A stretch of 64,000 bases of DNA from QAKW01 sp964428505. GTDB lineage: Bacteria > Bacillota > Clostridia > Oscillospirales > QAKW01. Both the position numbers and the translations under genes were made by a program. The notes under the pieces were generated by a model. That model saw only the letters and a list, made by a program, of their open reading frames with translations, was not told the DNA's origin and ran no database searches. Positions 27,562 through 36,602 of this stretch are shown piece after piece; the first letter of the stretch is position 1; every line of letters starts with the position of its first letter. The stretch is taken from positions 61,066 to 125,065 of the forward strand of contig CAYRYQ010000001.1 of NCBI GenBank assembly GCA_964428505.1, written 5' to 3'.

Positions 27562-28278
27562 TCAAAGATACATGCCGCCGTTTGGTGCCAGCACCTGACC
27601 GGTAACCTGTTCCTGCTCGCCCATAAAAAGAATACAGCGCGCGATGTCCAGCCCGGAGCAAAGACGGCCGGTTGGGATCATTTCCCGCAGGCGATCCCGG
27701 TCCAGCTGCTCCAGCATGGCGCTTTCCACACATCCGGGCGCCACGCAGTTGACGGTGACACCGGAAGGCGCCACTTCTTTTGCCAGCGCCTTTGTAAAGC
27801 CGATCAGCCCCGCCTTTGCAGCAGAGTAACTGACCTCACAGGAGCCGCCGGTTTGGCCCCACACGGAGGAAATATTGACAATCGCGCCTCGATGATCCCT
27901 TAACATTTCGGGTAAAATAAGGCGGGTGAGTGCCATGTGGGCCAGCAAATTCTGCTGGAGTGTCTGTTCCATCCCCTGCAGGGTCTCTTCGGGGAAAGAT
28001 TGATAATGGGCCACGCCGAAATTATTCACCAAAAAGTGAACCGGGCCGAAGAAGGCGTGCGCCTCTTCCACAAGACGCCGCCGATCTTCTTCTAAGGTCA
28101 GATCGCCGGAAAAGGCTTTCGCTCTGCCGCCCAGAGCGGTAAGATCTTCCAGAAGACGCTGCGCCGCACGGTGATTCTGATGATAGGCCAGAGCCACTTG
28201 ATAGCCGCTACGCACTGCCGTGTAAGCAGTCATGCTGCCAATGGCGCCGGTACCGCCGGTAATTAGTAAATTTTTCAT
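27562..28278 (-). CDS. Short-chain dehydrogenase/reductase (FabG-like)
   Basis: The 238-residue SDR has the cofactor motif TGGTGAIG at residues 7-14, NNFG (variant of NNAG), a catalytic Ser in NISSVWGQ, and the YSAAK Tyr/Lys pair. The C-terminus GQVLAPNGGMYL is FabG-like. It is most similar in pattern to 3-oxoacyl-ACP reductases, but no fatty-acid genes are nearby, so the substrate is unknown. It is divergent from recG. Confidence 0.88.
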   Translation of the reverse strand: MKNLLITGGTGAIGSMTAYTAVRSGYQVALAYHQNHRAAQRLLEDLTALGGRAKAFSGDLTLEEDRRRLVEEAHAFFGPVHFLVNNFGVAHYQSFPEETLQGMEQTLQQNLLAHMALTRLILPEMLRDHRGAIVNISSVWGQTGGSCEVSYSAAKAGLIGFTKALAKEVAPSGVTVNCVAPGCVESAMLEQLDRDRLREMIPTGRLCSGLDIARCILFMGEQEQVTGQVLAPNGGMYL

Positions 28279-28339
28279 CCATACGCACTTCCTTTATAAA
28301 TGTATTCTATCTTATTTTCATTTAGAAGACAAGAAATAT

Positions 28340-28368
28340 TTGCAAAACCAATCCGTTTCCTGTATAGT
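28340..28368 (+). promoter_or_regulatory. Sigma-A promoter for recG
   Basis: TTGCAA (28340-28345), 17 bp, then TATAGT (28363-28368), about 24 bp before the recG start. Confidence 0.65.
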
Positions 28369-28392
28369 AAAAGAAAAGGGAGGGATGTGCTG

Positions 28393-30426
28393 ATGAAAAC
28401 CCCGCTTTCTCAATGGAAGGGGATCGGGCCCAAACGGATATCGCAGCTGCAGAAGATCGGTGTTTTTGCGGCGGAAGATTTTTTAGTTTTAGTCCCTCGC
28501 CGTTATGAGGATCACGCAAGGATCGTGCCCATCGATCAGCTCAGCGGTCATATGGGAGAGGCGGTGAGTGTGGTGGCAACGATTCTGTCTCCTCCGGTGG
28601 AAAAAAGGATCTATGGTGGGCGGCTGATCACAGAGGTTTTAGTCGGGGATGACAGCGGAAGAATGACGGTGACTTTTTTCAATAATCCCTATATCCGATA
28701 TAAGCTGCAGACCGAGCAGCGCTATCATTTTTACGGACGTATGGATCCGAAGATGCTGCTTCATATGACCGCGCCACAGATCACACCGCTTCGGGAAGGA
28801 GAAGCGCCTCCCGGCATTTTTCCGGTGTATCCGCTATCGGATGGGCTGACACAAAATTTGCTGCGGCAGTGGACTAAAGAGGCGTTGCAGCGTTGCAAAA
28901 CGGCCATGGAAGATCCGCTGCCGGAAGCGCTGCTGAAAAAATATCGGCTGATTTCTTTGGAGCAGGCTTTGAACAAGCTGCATTTCCCGAAAACAGAAGA
29001 AGATATCGTGCAGAGCAGGCGGCGGCTGATCTTTGAGGAGCTGCTGTATTTTCAACTGGGGTTGAAACTTTTTTCTGGGCGGGACCGCGAAAAGAATTCT
29101 TTTCCGGCAGAAAAAAGAGATGTGCGCTTTCAGGCACTGCAGCCGTTTACACCCACAAAAGCCCAGGAACAGGCAGTAGCGGAGATTCTTGCGGATATGG
29201 GAAAGGACTTTGTGATGAACCGTCTGCTCCAGGGAGATGTTGGCAGCGGAAAAACCTATGTGGCGGGAGAGGCGGCGGCAGCGGCACTGCAGGCCGGCTA
29301 TCAGGCTGCGATCATGGCGCCGACAGAGCTTCTGGCAAGGCAGCATGCCGCCTATTTTTCCACATTGTTTGAAAAGATGGGATATCGCACCGGGCTTTTG
29401 GTGGGTTCTTTGCGTGCCGGGGAAAAAGAGGAAATTTACAGGGCGCTGGAAGAAGGCACCATTCAATTGGTGATCGGCACGCATGCGCTGCTGCAAAAAA
29501 AAGTGCAATTTCGCTCTCTGGGGCTGGTCATTGCAGACGAGCAGCATCGTTTTGGCGTGCGCCAGCGCGCGTCCCTTGCGGAGAAAGGCCATAAACCGCA
29601 TGTGCTGGTCATGTCCGCCACCCCGATTCCGCGCACCATGGCGCTGATGGTTTGGGGAGACCTGGCTTTATCCGTTTTAGAGGAAAAGCCTGCAGGCAGG
29701 CAGGAGGTAAAAACCTTTTTGGTAGATTCCGGATATCAGGAGCGGATCGATGCTTTTATAGAGCGGCAGCTTGCAGCCGGCGGTCAAATTTATTTGGTGT
29801 GTCCGTTGGTTGAAGAAAGCGAGAACGCGGATTTAAAAAGCGCCGAAACGCTGTTTGCCCGCTTACAGGCACGCTATGGAGATCGGGTGGAGCTGGTACA
29901 CGGAAAAATGAATGCGGCAAAAAAAGAAAAGGCCATGGCGCGTTTTTCGGCAGGCAGTGCCGGGATTCTGGTATCAACAACAGTCATTGAGGTGGGGATC
30001 AATGTGCCTTCTGCAACGGTCATGATGCTGTTGAATGCAGAGCGGTTCGGGCTTTCGCAGCTGCATCAGCTGCGCGGGCGGGTCGGAAGGGGAACCCGGC
30101 AATCTTATTGTATTTTGATCAGCGACAGTAAAAATGAAAAAACGCTGGAACGGTTACACGATTTCTGCAGGACCATAGATGGCTTTGCTATTGCGCAAAA
30201 AGATCTGGAATTAAGAGGCCCCGGCGACTTTTTCGGCGATCAGCAGCATGGGCTGCCGAAAATGCACTTTGCCGATATGGCGCGAAATCTGGAGCTGCTG
30301 ACACTTTCCAACGCTTGTGCGCAGCGGATGCTGCAATATGATCCTTATTTGCAAACAACGCTGAATTCGCCGGTGCGAAAGCGCGTTGAACAGCTTTTCA
30401 AACAAAAGGAGACCATTTTTAATTAG
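28393..30426 (+). CDS. recG: ATP-dependent DNA helicase RecG
   Basis: Branch-migrating helicase that remodels stalled forks and Holliday junctions. The wedge/OB domain occupies about the first 200 residues. Helicase motifs: Walker A LLQGDVGSGKTYVAGEA, DEQH box VIADEQHRFGVRQR, SATPIPRT, and motif VI LHQLRGRVGRG. The RecG C-terminal signature DLELRGPGDFFGDQQHGLP is present. The ATG at 28393 has GGAGGG upstream; a longer in-frame extension from 28300 would start before the promoter and was rejected. Length 677 residues. Confidence 0.96.
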   Translation: MKTPLSQWKGIGPKRISQLQKIGVFAAEDFLVLVPRRYEDHARIVPIDQLSGHMGEAVSVVATILSPPVEKRIYGGRLITEVLVGDDSGRMTVTFFNNPYIRYKLQTEQRYHFYGRMDPKMLLHMTAPQITPLREGEAPPGIFPVYPLSDGLTQNLLRQWTKEALQRCKTAMEDPLPEALLKKYRLISLEQALNKLHFPKTEEDIVQSRRRLIFEELLYFQLGLKLFSGRDREKNSFPAEKRDVRFQALQPFTPTKAQEQAVAEILADMGKDFVMNRLLQGDVGSGKTYVAGEAAAAALQAGYQAAIMAPTELLARQHAAYFSTLFEKMGYRTGLLVGSLRAGEKEEIYRALEEGTIQLVIGTHALLQKKVQFRSLGLVIADEQHRFGVRQRASLAEKGHKPHVLVMSATPIPRTMALMVWGDLALSVLEEKPAGRQEVKTFLVDSGYQERIDAFIERQLAAGGQIYLVCPLVEESENADLKSAETLFARLQARYGDRVELVHGKMNAAKKEKAMARFSAGSAGILVSTTVIEVGINVPSATVMMLLNAERFGLSQLHQLRGRVGRGTRQSYCILISDSKNEKTLERLHDFCRTIDGFAIAQKDLELRGPGDFFGDQQHGLPKMHFADMARNLELLTLSNACAQRMLQYDPYLQTTLNSPVRKRVEQLFKQKETIFN

Positions 30427-30438
30427 TAAAAGTTACCT

Positions 30439-30467
30439 GAATTATTCGCTTTTTTTCGCCTAAAATA
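30439..30467 (+). promoter_or_regulatory. Possible sigma-G promoter for the SASP gene
   Basis: GAATT (30439-30443) and CTAAAAT (30460-30466) resemble forespore sigma-G elements with 16-bp spacing. The match is imperfect; the call rests largely on SASP genes normally being sigma-G controlled. Confidence 0.3.
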
Positions 30468-30500
30468 CTAGTGTAAACCTTAAAAGGAGGTGAAAATGAA

Positions 30501-30683
30501 ATGGATAATTCTACGAAGAGCAACGCGAAAGCGGGTCTGGATAAGATGAAGTTTGAGGTCGCCCGTGAAATCGGGGTGGACCTGAAGCAGGGCTATAATG
30601 GTGACTTGACTTCCGCTCAGGCCGGTCACGTCGGTGGTCAGATGACCAAGAAGTTGATTGAGAAAGCAGAGCAGAGCCTGTAA
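30501..30683 (+). CDS. Alpha/beta-type small acid-soluble spore protein
   Basis: The 60-residue protein carries the family core: the GPR protease site region KFEVAREIGVDL, then the second SASP motif AGHVGGQMTKKLIEKAE. It coats spore DNA and protects it from UV and heat. AAAGGAGGTG lies upstream. Good evidence that the organism descends from spore formers. Confidence 0.95.
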   Translation: MDNSTKSNAKAGLDKMKFEVAREIGVDLKQGYNGDLTSAQAGHVGGQMTKKLIEKAEQSL

Positions 30684-30690
30684 GCATATA

Positions 30691-30722
30691 AAAAGCGGGG
30701 GTTTTAAAACCCCCGCTTTTTT
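30691..30722 (+). terminator. Terminator after the SASP gene
   Basis: A fully self-complementary stem AAAAGCGGGGG ... CCCCCGCTTTT with a T6 tail, eight bases after the SASP stop. It may also serve the convergent membrane-protein gene. Confidence 0.9.
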
Positions 30723-31248
30723 ATGTGGGGCTCAACTGCACCACAAAAAACAGATAATCGCCAACACCCAAAAGCTCCAAAAGCAAAATGCTCAGAAACG
30801 GAAGAATGATCAGCGCCGGAAAGTAAAGCCACCAAAAAAAACGCTGCGGCCGGACCCTGTCTTTGTATGCCATCTGCTCTTCAATCGAAAGATCGGCAAA
30901 CTGCTCCATACGAATTTTGCGCAAGGCCGGAGATAACCCATAGCCGCCCTCTCGCTCATCCTCCAACGCGGTTTTCAGTTCTCCGCGAATGATTACATAA
31001 AAAACCAGCGCGGAAACCGCGTTCATGGGAAGCGCCCAATACCAATAAAAAAGCGCGTCCATTGCCACATTCAGGAAAAAGGGCCAAACAGTATTGCCGA
31101 TTATTGCAAGGGTGCCGCGGCGCATGGAATAGTTGTGCTGTTTAAAAAAGTATTCAAATAAATTGTAGGCGATCAAAAGCCCCATCGCACCTAAAATGAT
31201 GTATCCGGCGGATAGGCCGTTGATCCAAGGAAGAATGGTGTATTTCAT
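30721..31248 (-). CDS. Unrecognised four-TM membrane protein
   Basis: The 175-residue protein is not assigned to a family. Four hydrophobic segments are visible at about residues 12-32, 46-66, 72-90 and 140-168. Between the third and fourth lies a charged, probably cytoplasmic stretch (ELKTALEDEREGGYGLSPALRKIRMEQ). The stop codon lies within the SASP terminator. It is divergent from the TM2 gene. Real gene judging by composition and length; function unknown. Confidence 0.65.
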   Translation of the reverse strand: MKYTILPWINGLSAGYIILGAMGLLIAYNLFEYFFKQHNYSMRRGTLAIIGNTVWPFFLNVAMDALFYWYWALPMNAVSALVFYVIIRGELKTALEDEREGGYGLSPALRKIRMEQFADLSIEEQMAYKDRVRPQRFFWWLYFPALIILPFLSILLLELLGVGDYLFFVVQLSPT

Positions 31249-31320
31249 CAGATTTGCTCCTTATTGCAGATTGGGAGAGATGTTCTTACATTATTCACAA
31301 ACATTTCATGGTTTCTTTTC

Positions 31321-31349
31321 TTGAAAAAGACATAGGCAGGTGTTAAAAT
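31321..31349 (+). promoter_or_regulatory. Promoter for the TM2-domain gene
   Basis: TTGAAA (31321-31326), 17 bp, TAAAAT (31344-31349), 36 bp before the start codon. Confidence 0.6.
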
Positions 31350-31385
31350 AAAAGCAAAGACAAAGAAGGATAAGGAGATGGAACT

Positions 31386-31865
31386 ATGTCCTATTGCAGA
31401 AATTGCGGTCATAGGCTGGAAGACAGCATGAGCGGCTGCGCCTCTTGCGGCTGCCCCCGCGGGATGGGGATCGGTTTTTGCGAAAAATGCGGAGAAAAAT
31501 TAATTCCGGGAACCATGTATTGCGCCCGCTGCGGTGCGCCTGCGGGGATGCCGGAGCCACCTCGGCCCGCCATGAAACCGCACAAAGCACGTTCCCGTTA
31601 TGCGGCGGCTGTTTACGGGATCGTTTTGGGTGCTTTCGGTGTGCATAACTTTTATCTGGGTCATACCGGGAAAGCCATTGGTCAGCTGGTCATTACGCTT
31701 GTTGTTTACAGCTCCGTTGGCGGAAAGCTGCTGCCGGCGGCAATCGCGCCGGTGTTGGCTCCGATGCTGGCAGGGCTTTGGGGCTTTATTGAAGGCGTGC
31801 AGATTTTGGTGGGGGATCGGACTACCGACGCATTTGGAACCCCGCTGCGGCAATGGAATGAATAA
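31386..31865 (+). CDS. Zinc-ribbon plus TM2-domain membrane protein
   Basis: The 159-residue protein begins with two zinc-ribbon units (CRNCGHRL ... CASCGCP, then CEKCGEKL ... CARCGAPAG; residues 4-55). A proline-rich linker follows, then a TM2 domain (about 78-145) with AAVYGIVLGAFGVHNFYLGH and a second hydrophobic helix. TM2 proteins are widespread, function poorly known. AAGGAG lies before the ATG. Confidence 0.85.
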   Translation: MSYCRNCGHRLEDSMSGCASCGCPRGMGIGFCEKCGEKLIPGTMYCARCGAPAGMPEPPRPAMKPHKARSRYAAAVYGIVLGAFGVHNFYLGHTGKAIGQLVITLVVYSSVGGKLLPAAIAPVLAPMLAGLWGFIEGVQILVGDRTTDAFGTPLRQWNE

Positions 31866-31874
31866 GAAAAACGG

Positions 31875-31907
31875 AGCTTCACTGTTTAGGTGAAGCTTTG
31901 TTTTTTA
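31875..31907. terminator. Terminator between TM2 gene and GDPD
   Basis: AGCTTCAC (31875-31882) pairs with GTGAAGCT (31890-31897), followed by a T-rich tract; located between convergent genes. Confidence 0.75.
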
Positions 31908-31909
31908 TT

Positions 31910-32734
31910 TTATAAGTTGATCTCCTCAAAAATTGGCGAAGCTTTTGCAAGGGAAGCCAGATGCGCACCCTCTGCACTGCGGATGGTCCAGAAAAAAATC
32001 GGCGCATGGAACAGATGGCGGCACATCCAGAAGGAAAGATTATGGCGGTCCAGATAATTATAGGAGATAAAATCCGGGCGGGAGAGCACATTGACCAAGA
32101 GATTTCGCAACACAAAATCTATGATCGGCGCAATCTTCGCGCCATCTTTTCGCACATAAGCCGCCAGCTGGCCGCGCACCAGCGTGGGGGCGTTCCGGCG
32201 AAACCAAAAAAGTGCCCGCGGATCAAAGGACTCCACGCAATAAGGCCCATGATAGCAAGAAAGCGCGCGCCAAAGAGCAGGACACAGCAGCTTCTGATTT
32301 CCCCGGAAGACCTTCGCCTCAATCAGCAGCGGCACGGCGCCGTCAATCAGGGCCAAAACCTCTTCCAGCAGCGGAAGGCGTTGGTCGGTTCCTTCCAGGC
32401 GGCAGTTTTGGAGCTTAGACCAAGGCATGTCTTCTATGGTGCCCTGGATTCCGCAGGGGCGCAAAAGGTTGTCGTCATGCTCTACCACAAGACGGCCGTC
32501 TTTGCTCAGATGCACGTCCAGTTCAATGGCAAAGCCCTGTTCTTTCGCGTGTTGAAAGGCCAAAAGGGAATTTTCCGGCACCCCTTTTGTGCGGTCATGC
32601 AGGCCGCGATGGGCATATTTCCATCCCTGAAGCTGCCGGAAAGCAACCGGGCTTTGTCGTCGGGGCGCGATCAGATAGAGCCAAATGCAAAAGAAGCAGG
32701 AGGCGAAAAGTCCGGTAATCAAAAAAGGGTTCAT
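31910..32734 (-). CDS. Glycerophosphodiester phosphodiesterase family protein
   Basis: Hydrolyses glycerophosphodiesters to glycerol-3-phosphate and an alcohol. An N-terminal membrane anchor (about residues 5-25) is followed by the GDPD TIM barrel with the catalytic AHRGLHDRTKGVPENSLLAF, ELDVHLSKDGRLVVEHDDNL, and IEAKV. The ATG at 32734 has GAGGA six bases upstream; an in-frame TTG 18 bases earlier is less likely. About 274 residues, acting at the membrane surface. Confidence 0.9.
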   Translation of the reverse strand: MNPFLITGLFASCFFCIWLYLIAPRRQSPVAFRQLQGWKYAHRGLHDRTKGVPENSLLAFQHAKEQGFAIELDVHLSKDGRLVVEHDDNLLRPCGIQGTIEDMPWSKLQNCRLEGTDQRLPLLEEVLALIDGAVPLLIEAKVFRGNQKLLCPALWRALSCYHGPYCVESFDPRALFWFRRNAPTLVRGQLAAYVRKDGAKIAPIIDFVLRNLLVNVLSRPDFISYNYLDRHNLSFWMCRHLFHAPIFFWTIRSAEGAHLASLAKASPIFEEINL

Positions 32735-32833
32735 GACGGTCCTCAATATCAAAAGAGTTTCGGGCTTCTAAAGAAAGAGAAGCCGGTTATCTGTGTGCCG
32801 CCGGAAAGGGGCGGCCTGTGGCCGGATAGCCGG

Positions 32834-32861
32834 AACGCCCCGGTTTTAAAACCGGGGCGTT
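32834..32861. terminator. Perfect GC-rich palindrome after fucO
   Basis: AACGCCCCGGTTTT (32834-32847) is exactly complementary to 32848-32861. The T-rich tail is on the plus strand, whereas the gene it follows (fucO) reads on the minus strand, so termination of fucO would depend on the stem alone. Confidence 0.6.
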
Positions 32862-32868
32862 TTCTTTT

Positions 32869-34017
32869 TTATAGCAAAGAGCGATAGAGCGCCTTGATTT
32901 CCTCTGCGCTGGTATCCCGTGGATTCCCGGGGCGGCAAGCGTCGGCGAAAGCGGATTCTGCCAAAAAGTCCAGATCTTTTTCTTTGACGATCTCGCTCAG
33001 ATCGGCAGGAATTCCAACATCTGCAGAAAGCTTTTTCACTGCGTCAACCGCGGCCTTGCGATATTCTTCCACGCTCATCTTTTCGGTTCCTTCCACCCCC
33101 ATTGCGGCGGCAATATAACGGTATTTGTCGCCGGTGTTCGGTGCGTTGTACTCCATAACGGTGGGGAGAATAATCGCGTTGGCAACGCCGTGCGGGGTAT
33201 CATATACCGCGCCCAAAGGATGCGCCATACTGTGCACAATACCAAGCCCGACATTGGAAAAGCCCATCCCTGCGATATACTGGCCAAGCGCCATGCCTTC
33301 CCGGCCTTCTGGCTTATTTTCTACCGCGGCCCGCAGGCTCTTGGAAATGATTTCGATGGCCTTCAGATGGAACATATCGGTCATCTCCCAGGCCCCTTTG
33401 GTGGTAAAGCCTTCAATGGCGTGGGTGAGGGCGTCCATTCCGGTGGCAGCAGTCAGCCCTTTGGGCATACTGCTCATCATATCGGGATCCACAATCGCGA
33501 TATCGGGAATATCATTGACATCCACACATACAAATTTGCGGTTTTTATCTTCGTCGGTAATCACATAGTTGATGGTTACCTCTGCTGCTGTTCCCGCAGT
33601 GGTGGGAACGGCAATCGTGAACACCGCCTTCTTTTTGGTGGGAGCAACTCCTTCCAAAGAGCGCACGTCCGCAAATTCCGGATTATTGACAATGATCCCT
33701 ATGGCTTTCGCGGTATCCATAGAGGAACCGCCTCCTACTGTGACGATACAGTCTGCGCCGCTCTCCGAGAAAGCCTTGACCCCGTCCTGCACATTTTTAA
33801 TGGTGGGATTCGGCTTGATGTCGGAAAACAGGGTATAAGGAAAGCCGGCGGCATTCAAAACCTCTAAAACTTTTCCGGTCACACCGTGTTCCACCAAGGT
33901 ATGATCTGAGCAGATGAAAGCCTTTTTAAAGCCCTTGTCTTTTAATACCGAGCCGATCTCCTGAATGGCGCCGGCACCATGATAGGAAATGCCGTTTAAC
34001 ACAATACGATTAACCAT
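32869..34017 (-). CDS. fucO: Iron-containing alcohol dehydrogenase, lactaldehyde reductase type
   Basis: Group III Fe-dependent NAD(P)H alcohol dehydrogenase, 382 residues. Long stretches match FucO: ADVRSLEGVAP, PTTAGTAAEVTINYVITDE, RKFVCVDVNDIP, and ALGQYIAGMGFSNVGLG. Cofactor motif GGGSSMDTAKAIG; iron ligands lie in DALTHAIEG and HSMAHPLGAVYDTPHG. GGAGG precedes the ATG at 34017; an upstream in-frame extension to 34089 overlaps the promoter. It probably reduces lactaldehyde to 1,2-propanediol or acts on a similar aldehyde. No fucose or rhamnose genes are beside it. Confidence 0.9.
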   Translation of the reverse strand: MVNRIVLNGISYHGAGAIQEIGSVLKDKGFKKAFICSDHTLVEHGVTGKVLEVLNAAGFPYTLFSDIKPNPTIKNVQDGVKAFSESGADCIVTVGGGSSMDTAKAIGIIVNNPEFADVRSLEGVAPTKKKAVFTIAVPTTAGTAAEVTINYVITDEDKNRKFVCVDVNDIPDIAIVDPDMMSSMPKGLTAATGMDALTHAIEGFTTKGAWEMTDMFHLKAIEIISKSLRAAVENKPEGREGMALGQYIAGMGFSNVGLGIVHSMAHPLGAVYDTPHGVANAIILPTVMEYNAPNTGDKYRYIAAAMGVEGTEKMSVEEYRKAAVDAVKKLSADVGIPADLSEIVKEKDLDFLAESAFADACRPGNPRDTSAEEIKALYRSLL

Positions 34018-34060
34018 ATTTAAAACCTCCTGTAATTTTGGGTTTTTCCAGATTATCTTT

Positions 34061-34089
34061 ATTGTAAAGCTTTTGAATGAAGAAGTCAA
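34061..34089 (-). promoter_or_regulatory. Promoter for fucO
   Basis: On the minus strand TTGACT (34089-34084), 17 bp, TACAAT (34066-34061). It lies between the clpC stop and the fucO start, so fucO is separately transcribed. Confidence 0.7.
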
Positions 34090-34116
34090 TAAAATGGAAA
34101 AAGATTCACGGTTCGG

Positions 34117-36483
34117 TTACGTTTTTTGTGCGAGGGCATCCCAAAGCGCGTCGGCGTGCAGCACGCCTTCCGGCAAGGTCCCTTCCATGATTTGTTCTGC
34201 CAGCATGCCGCCAACCTCTTTCTCAACGATCCGATTGATGGAGCGGGCGCCGTAACGGCGGTCATAGCCCTTGACCGCAACCTCCCGGGCAACGTCCTCT
34301 CCGAAATGCACCATAAAGCCGTGTTTCTCCAGCCGCTGCTCCAGTCGTTGAAGCTGAAGCGCTGCAATCTGCTCTAATGCGGGTGGATCCAGAGAACGGA
34401 AGACCACGATTTCATCCAGACGATTCACAAATTCCGGGCGCAAGGTCGTGGTGACCGCCCGGCGGACCGTTTTGGCCAGCTCCGGAAATTTTTGATCCCC
34501 AAAGCCCAAAGGATCATTCTGCAGAGAGGCGGTGCCCAGATTAGAGGTGAGAATGATCAATGCGTTGCGGAAATTGGCGGTTTTCCCCTGCCCATCGGTC
34601 AGCCTTCCTTCGTCCAACACGCTCAAAAGAACGTTTAGCACATCCGGATGGGCTTTCTCGATTTCATCGAATACCACAATGCAATAAGGATGCGCCCGAA
34701 CCCGGCTGACCAGCCCGCCGCCCTGATCAAAGCCCACATAACCGGGCGGGGAGCCAATCAGGCGGGACACGGTGTGGGGCTCCATATATTCCCCCATATC
34801 ATATTTAATCAAGGCATCTTCCCGGCCGAAAAGCTCCTTGGCCAGCTGCTTGCATAATTGGGTTTTTCCCACGCCGGTAGGTCCGCAGAAAAGCAGGGTA
34901 CAGCTGGGCCGGTTGGGATCGGACACGCCAGTACGGGACCGCAGCAGGGCGGAGCACAGCGCATGCACGCCTTCCTGCTGCCCGATCAGCTGCGCATTCA
35001 GCCGGTTCTCCAGTCCCCGTAGCAAGGAATCTCCGGCAAAATCGCCTTCTTCCAGCGGAACGCCGGTTTTTTCCGACACCAGCGCGGATATTTTTGCGGG
35101 AGTGATCAATCCTTGCGGGCGTGCTCCCTCCCGGTCCTCCAGAACCTGCAGCTGCTCCAGTTCCTCCCGGATCGCCAGAGCGGCGGGGAATTGGCGGGCG
35201 CGCATCAGGCGCTCCAGCTCGATTTGTTTCTGCACAATTTTAGTGCGCCGGTCCTCTTCTTTGTCTGTATAGGCCCGCAGCTGCTCCTTGGCGCCCGCCT
35301 CATCCAGAAGGTCGATGGCCTTATCCGGCAGAAAACGGTCGCCCATAAACCGTATGGATAGACGCACAGCCGCTTCCAGTGTTTCATCTGGATATTTAAC
35401 GCTGTGGTGCTCTTCCAGAGAAGGCTGGATGCCATGCAGAATGGCCAGAGTCTCTTCTTCGGAAGGCTCCTCCACCATGATCGGTGCGAAGCGTCGTTCC
35501 AAAGCGCCGTCCTTTTCAATGTGTTTACGGTATTCCTCTAGGGTGGTGGCGCCGATCACCTTGATTTTGCCCCGGGCCAGAGCCGGTTTCAAAATATTGG
35601 CGGCATCAATGGCGCCTTCTGCGGCGCCGGCGCCAACCATAATGTGCATCTCGTCGATAAAAAGCACCATATTGGGGTCTTTTTCCGCCTCGTCAATCAG
35701 CGCTTTCAGGCGCTCTTCAAATTCGCCGCGGTATTTGGTGCCGGCGATCATCGCGGTGAGGTCCAGCATTTGAATCTGCACCTCCCGGAGTGCCGGCGGA
35801 ACCTGCCCTAAAATAATGCGCTGAGCAAGGCCCTCAACAATCACGGTTTTCCCGACGCCCGGCTCGCCGATCAGGCAGGGATTGTTTTTGTTGCGCCGGA
35901 CCAGAATGCTCATCAAGGCCTGCAACTCTTTTTCCCGGCCGATCAGAGGGTGATGGTGGTTCATAACGCCTTCTTTGGTCAGATTGATTGCATATTTGAC
36001 CATGCTTTTTCCGGGGCGGGTCTTGGTTTTGTCTGCTTGAAGCGGCAGGTCGGTCAGCCCCATGCGCTCTTGCAGGGAAAGGGAGAGCTTTTTGGGGTCG
36101 CAGCCGATCTCTGAGAGCAGCTTATACCCCACCGCCTCCGGCGTTTCGCACAGAGCCATCAACAGGTGATCCGTGCCGACCACGGAAAATCCGAACCGAT
36201 GGGCAATTTCGCCTGCTTTTGTAATAATTCCTTCCAGTCTTGGCGTCATATCATTGATGGAAAGCAACGTTGGGGATCCGGTTCCGATCAACTGCTCCAT
36301 TTTCCCGCTGATTTTATCGGCGGTGATTCCTTTGGAAATCATCAGCCGTGAGGCAACGCCCTCGCTTTCTTTTAGAAGGCCGAAAAGCAGATGCTCACTG
36401 CCCAGATAGGTGTGTCCTAATTCTTCCGCAAGATTTAAGCTTCTCTCTAAAGCGTGGGCCGCCAGTTTCGAAAATCGTTCCAT
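34117..36483 (-). CDS. clpC: ATP-dependent Clp protease ATP-binding subunit ClpC-type
   Basis: AAA+ unfoldase that feeds substrates to ClpP; about 788 residues. Two N-terminal Clp repeats (AHALERSLNLAEELGHTYLGSEHLL) precede NBD1 with GEPGVGKT and VLFIDEMHIMVGAG. The middle region has a UVR-like helix (LERLMRARQFPAALAIREELEQ). NBD2 has FCGPTGVGKTQLCK, and the C-terminal D2-small domain closes the protein. The ATG at 36483 follows AAGGAG; the upstream in-frame start at 36534 was not chosen. It stands alone, without ctsR, mcsA or mcsB, unlike the Bacillus operon. Confidence 0.93.
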   Translation of the reverse strand: MERFSKLAAHALERSLNLAEELGHTYLGSEHLLFGLLKESEGVASRLMISKGITADKISGKMEQLIGTGSPTLLSINDMTPRLEGIITKAGEIAHRFGFSVVGTDHLLMALCETPEAVGYKLLSEIGCDPKKLSLSLQERMGLTDLPLQADKTKTRPGKSMVKYAINLTKEGVMNHHHPLIGREKELQALMSILVRRNKNNPCLIGEPGVGKTVIVEGLAQRIILGQVPPALREVQIQMLDLTAMIAGTKYRGEFEERLKALIDEAEKDPNMVLFIDEMHIMVGAGAAEGAIDAANILKPALARGKIKVIGATTLEEYRKHIEKDGALERRFAPIMVEEPSEEETLAILHGIQPSLEEHHSVKYPDETLEAAVRLSIRFMGDRFLPDKAIDLLDEAGAKEQLRAYTDKEEDRRTKIVQKQIELERLMRARQFPAALAIREELEQLQVLEDREGARPQGLITPAKISALVSEKTGVPLEEGDFAGDSLLRGLENRLNAQLIGQQEGVHALCSALLRSRTGVSDPNRPSCTLLFCGPTGVGKTQLCKQLAKELFGREDALIKYDMGEYMEPHTVSRLIGSPPGYVGFDQGGGLVSRVRAHPYCIVVFDEIEKAHPDVLNVLLSVLDEGRLTDGQGKTANFRNALIILTSNLGTASLQNDPLGFGDQKFPELAKTVRRAVTTTLRPEFVNRLDEIVVFRSLDPPALEQIAALQLQRLEQRLEKHGFMVHFGEDVAREVAVKGYDRRYGARSINRIVEKEVGGMLAEQIMEGTLPEGVLHADALWDALAQKT

Positions 36484-36511
36484 GGTAATCACACTCCTTT
36501 GATAACCATTA

Positions 36512-36540
36512 TTGACAAAACGAACCTCTTTCATTATATG
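36512..36540 (+). promoter_or_regulatory. Promoter for trmL, overlapping the clpC -10
   Basis: TTGACA (36512-36517), 17 bp, TATATG (36535-36540) on the plus strand. On the minus strand TATAAT (36538-36533) can serve clpC, so the two -10 boxes overlap. Confidence 0.5.
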
Positions 36541-36602
36541 ATTGAAAAATAACGGTTAGTATGGTATCATTTGGGGGAACGCTGATAAAAAGGAAGGGTC
36601 TT

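Noticed and set aside
32735..32868. GC-rich structured gap between fucO and GDPD as a riboswitch
   Set aside because: I could not match it to the conserved core of any riboswitch class; the stem is more simply a terminator.
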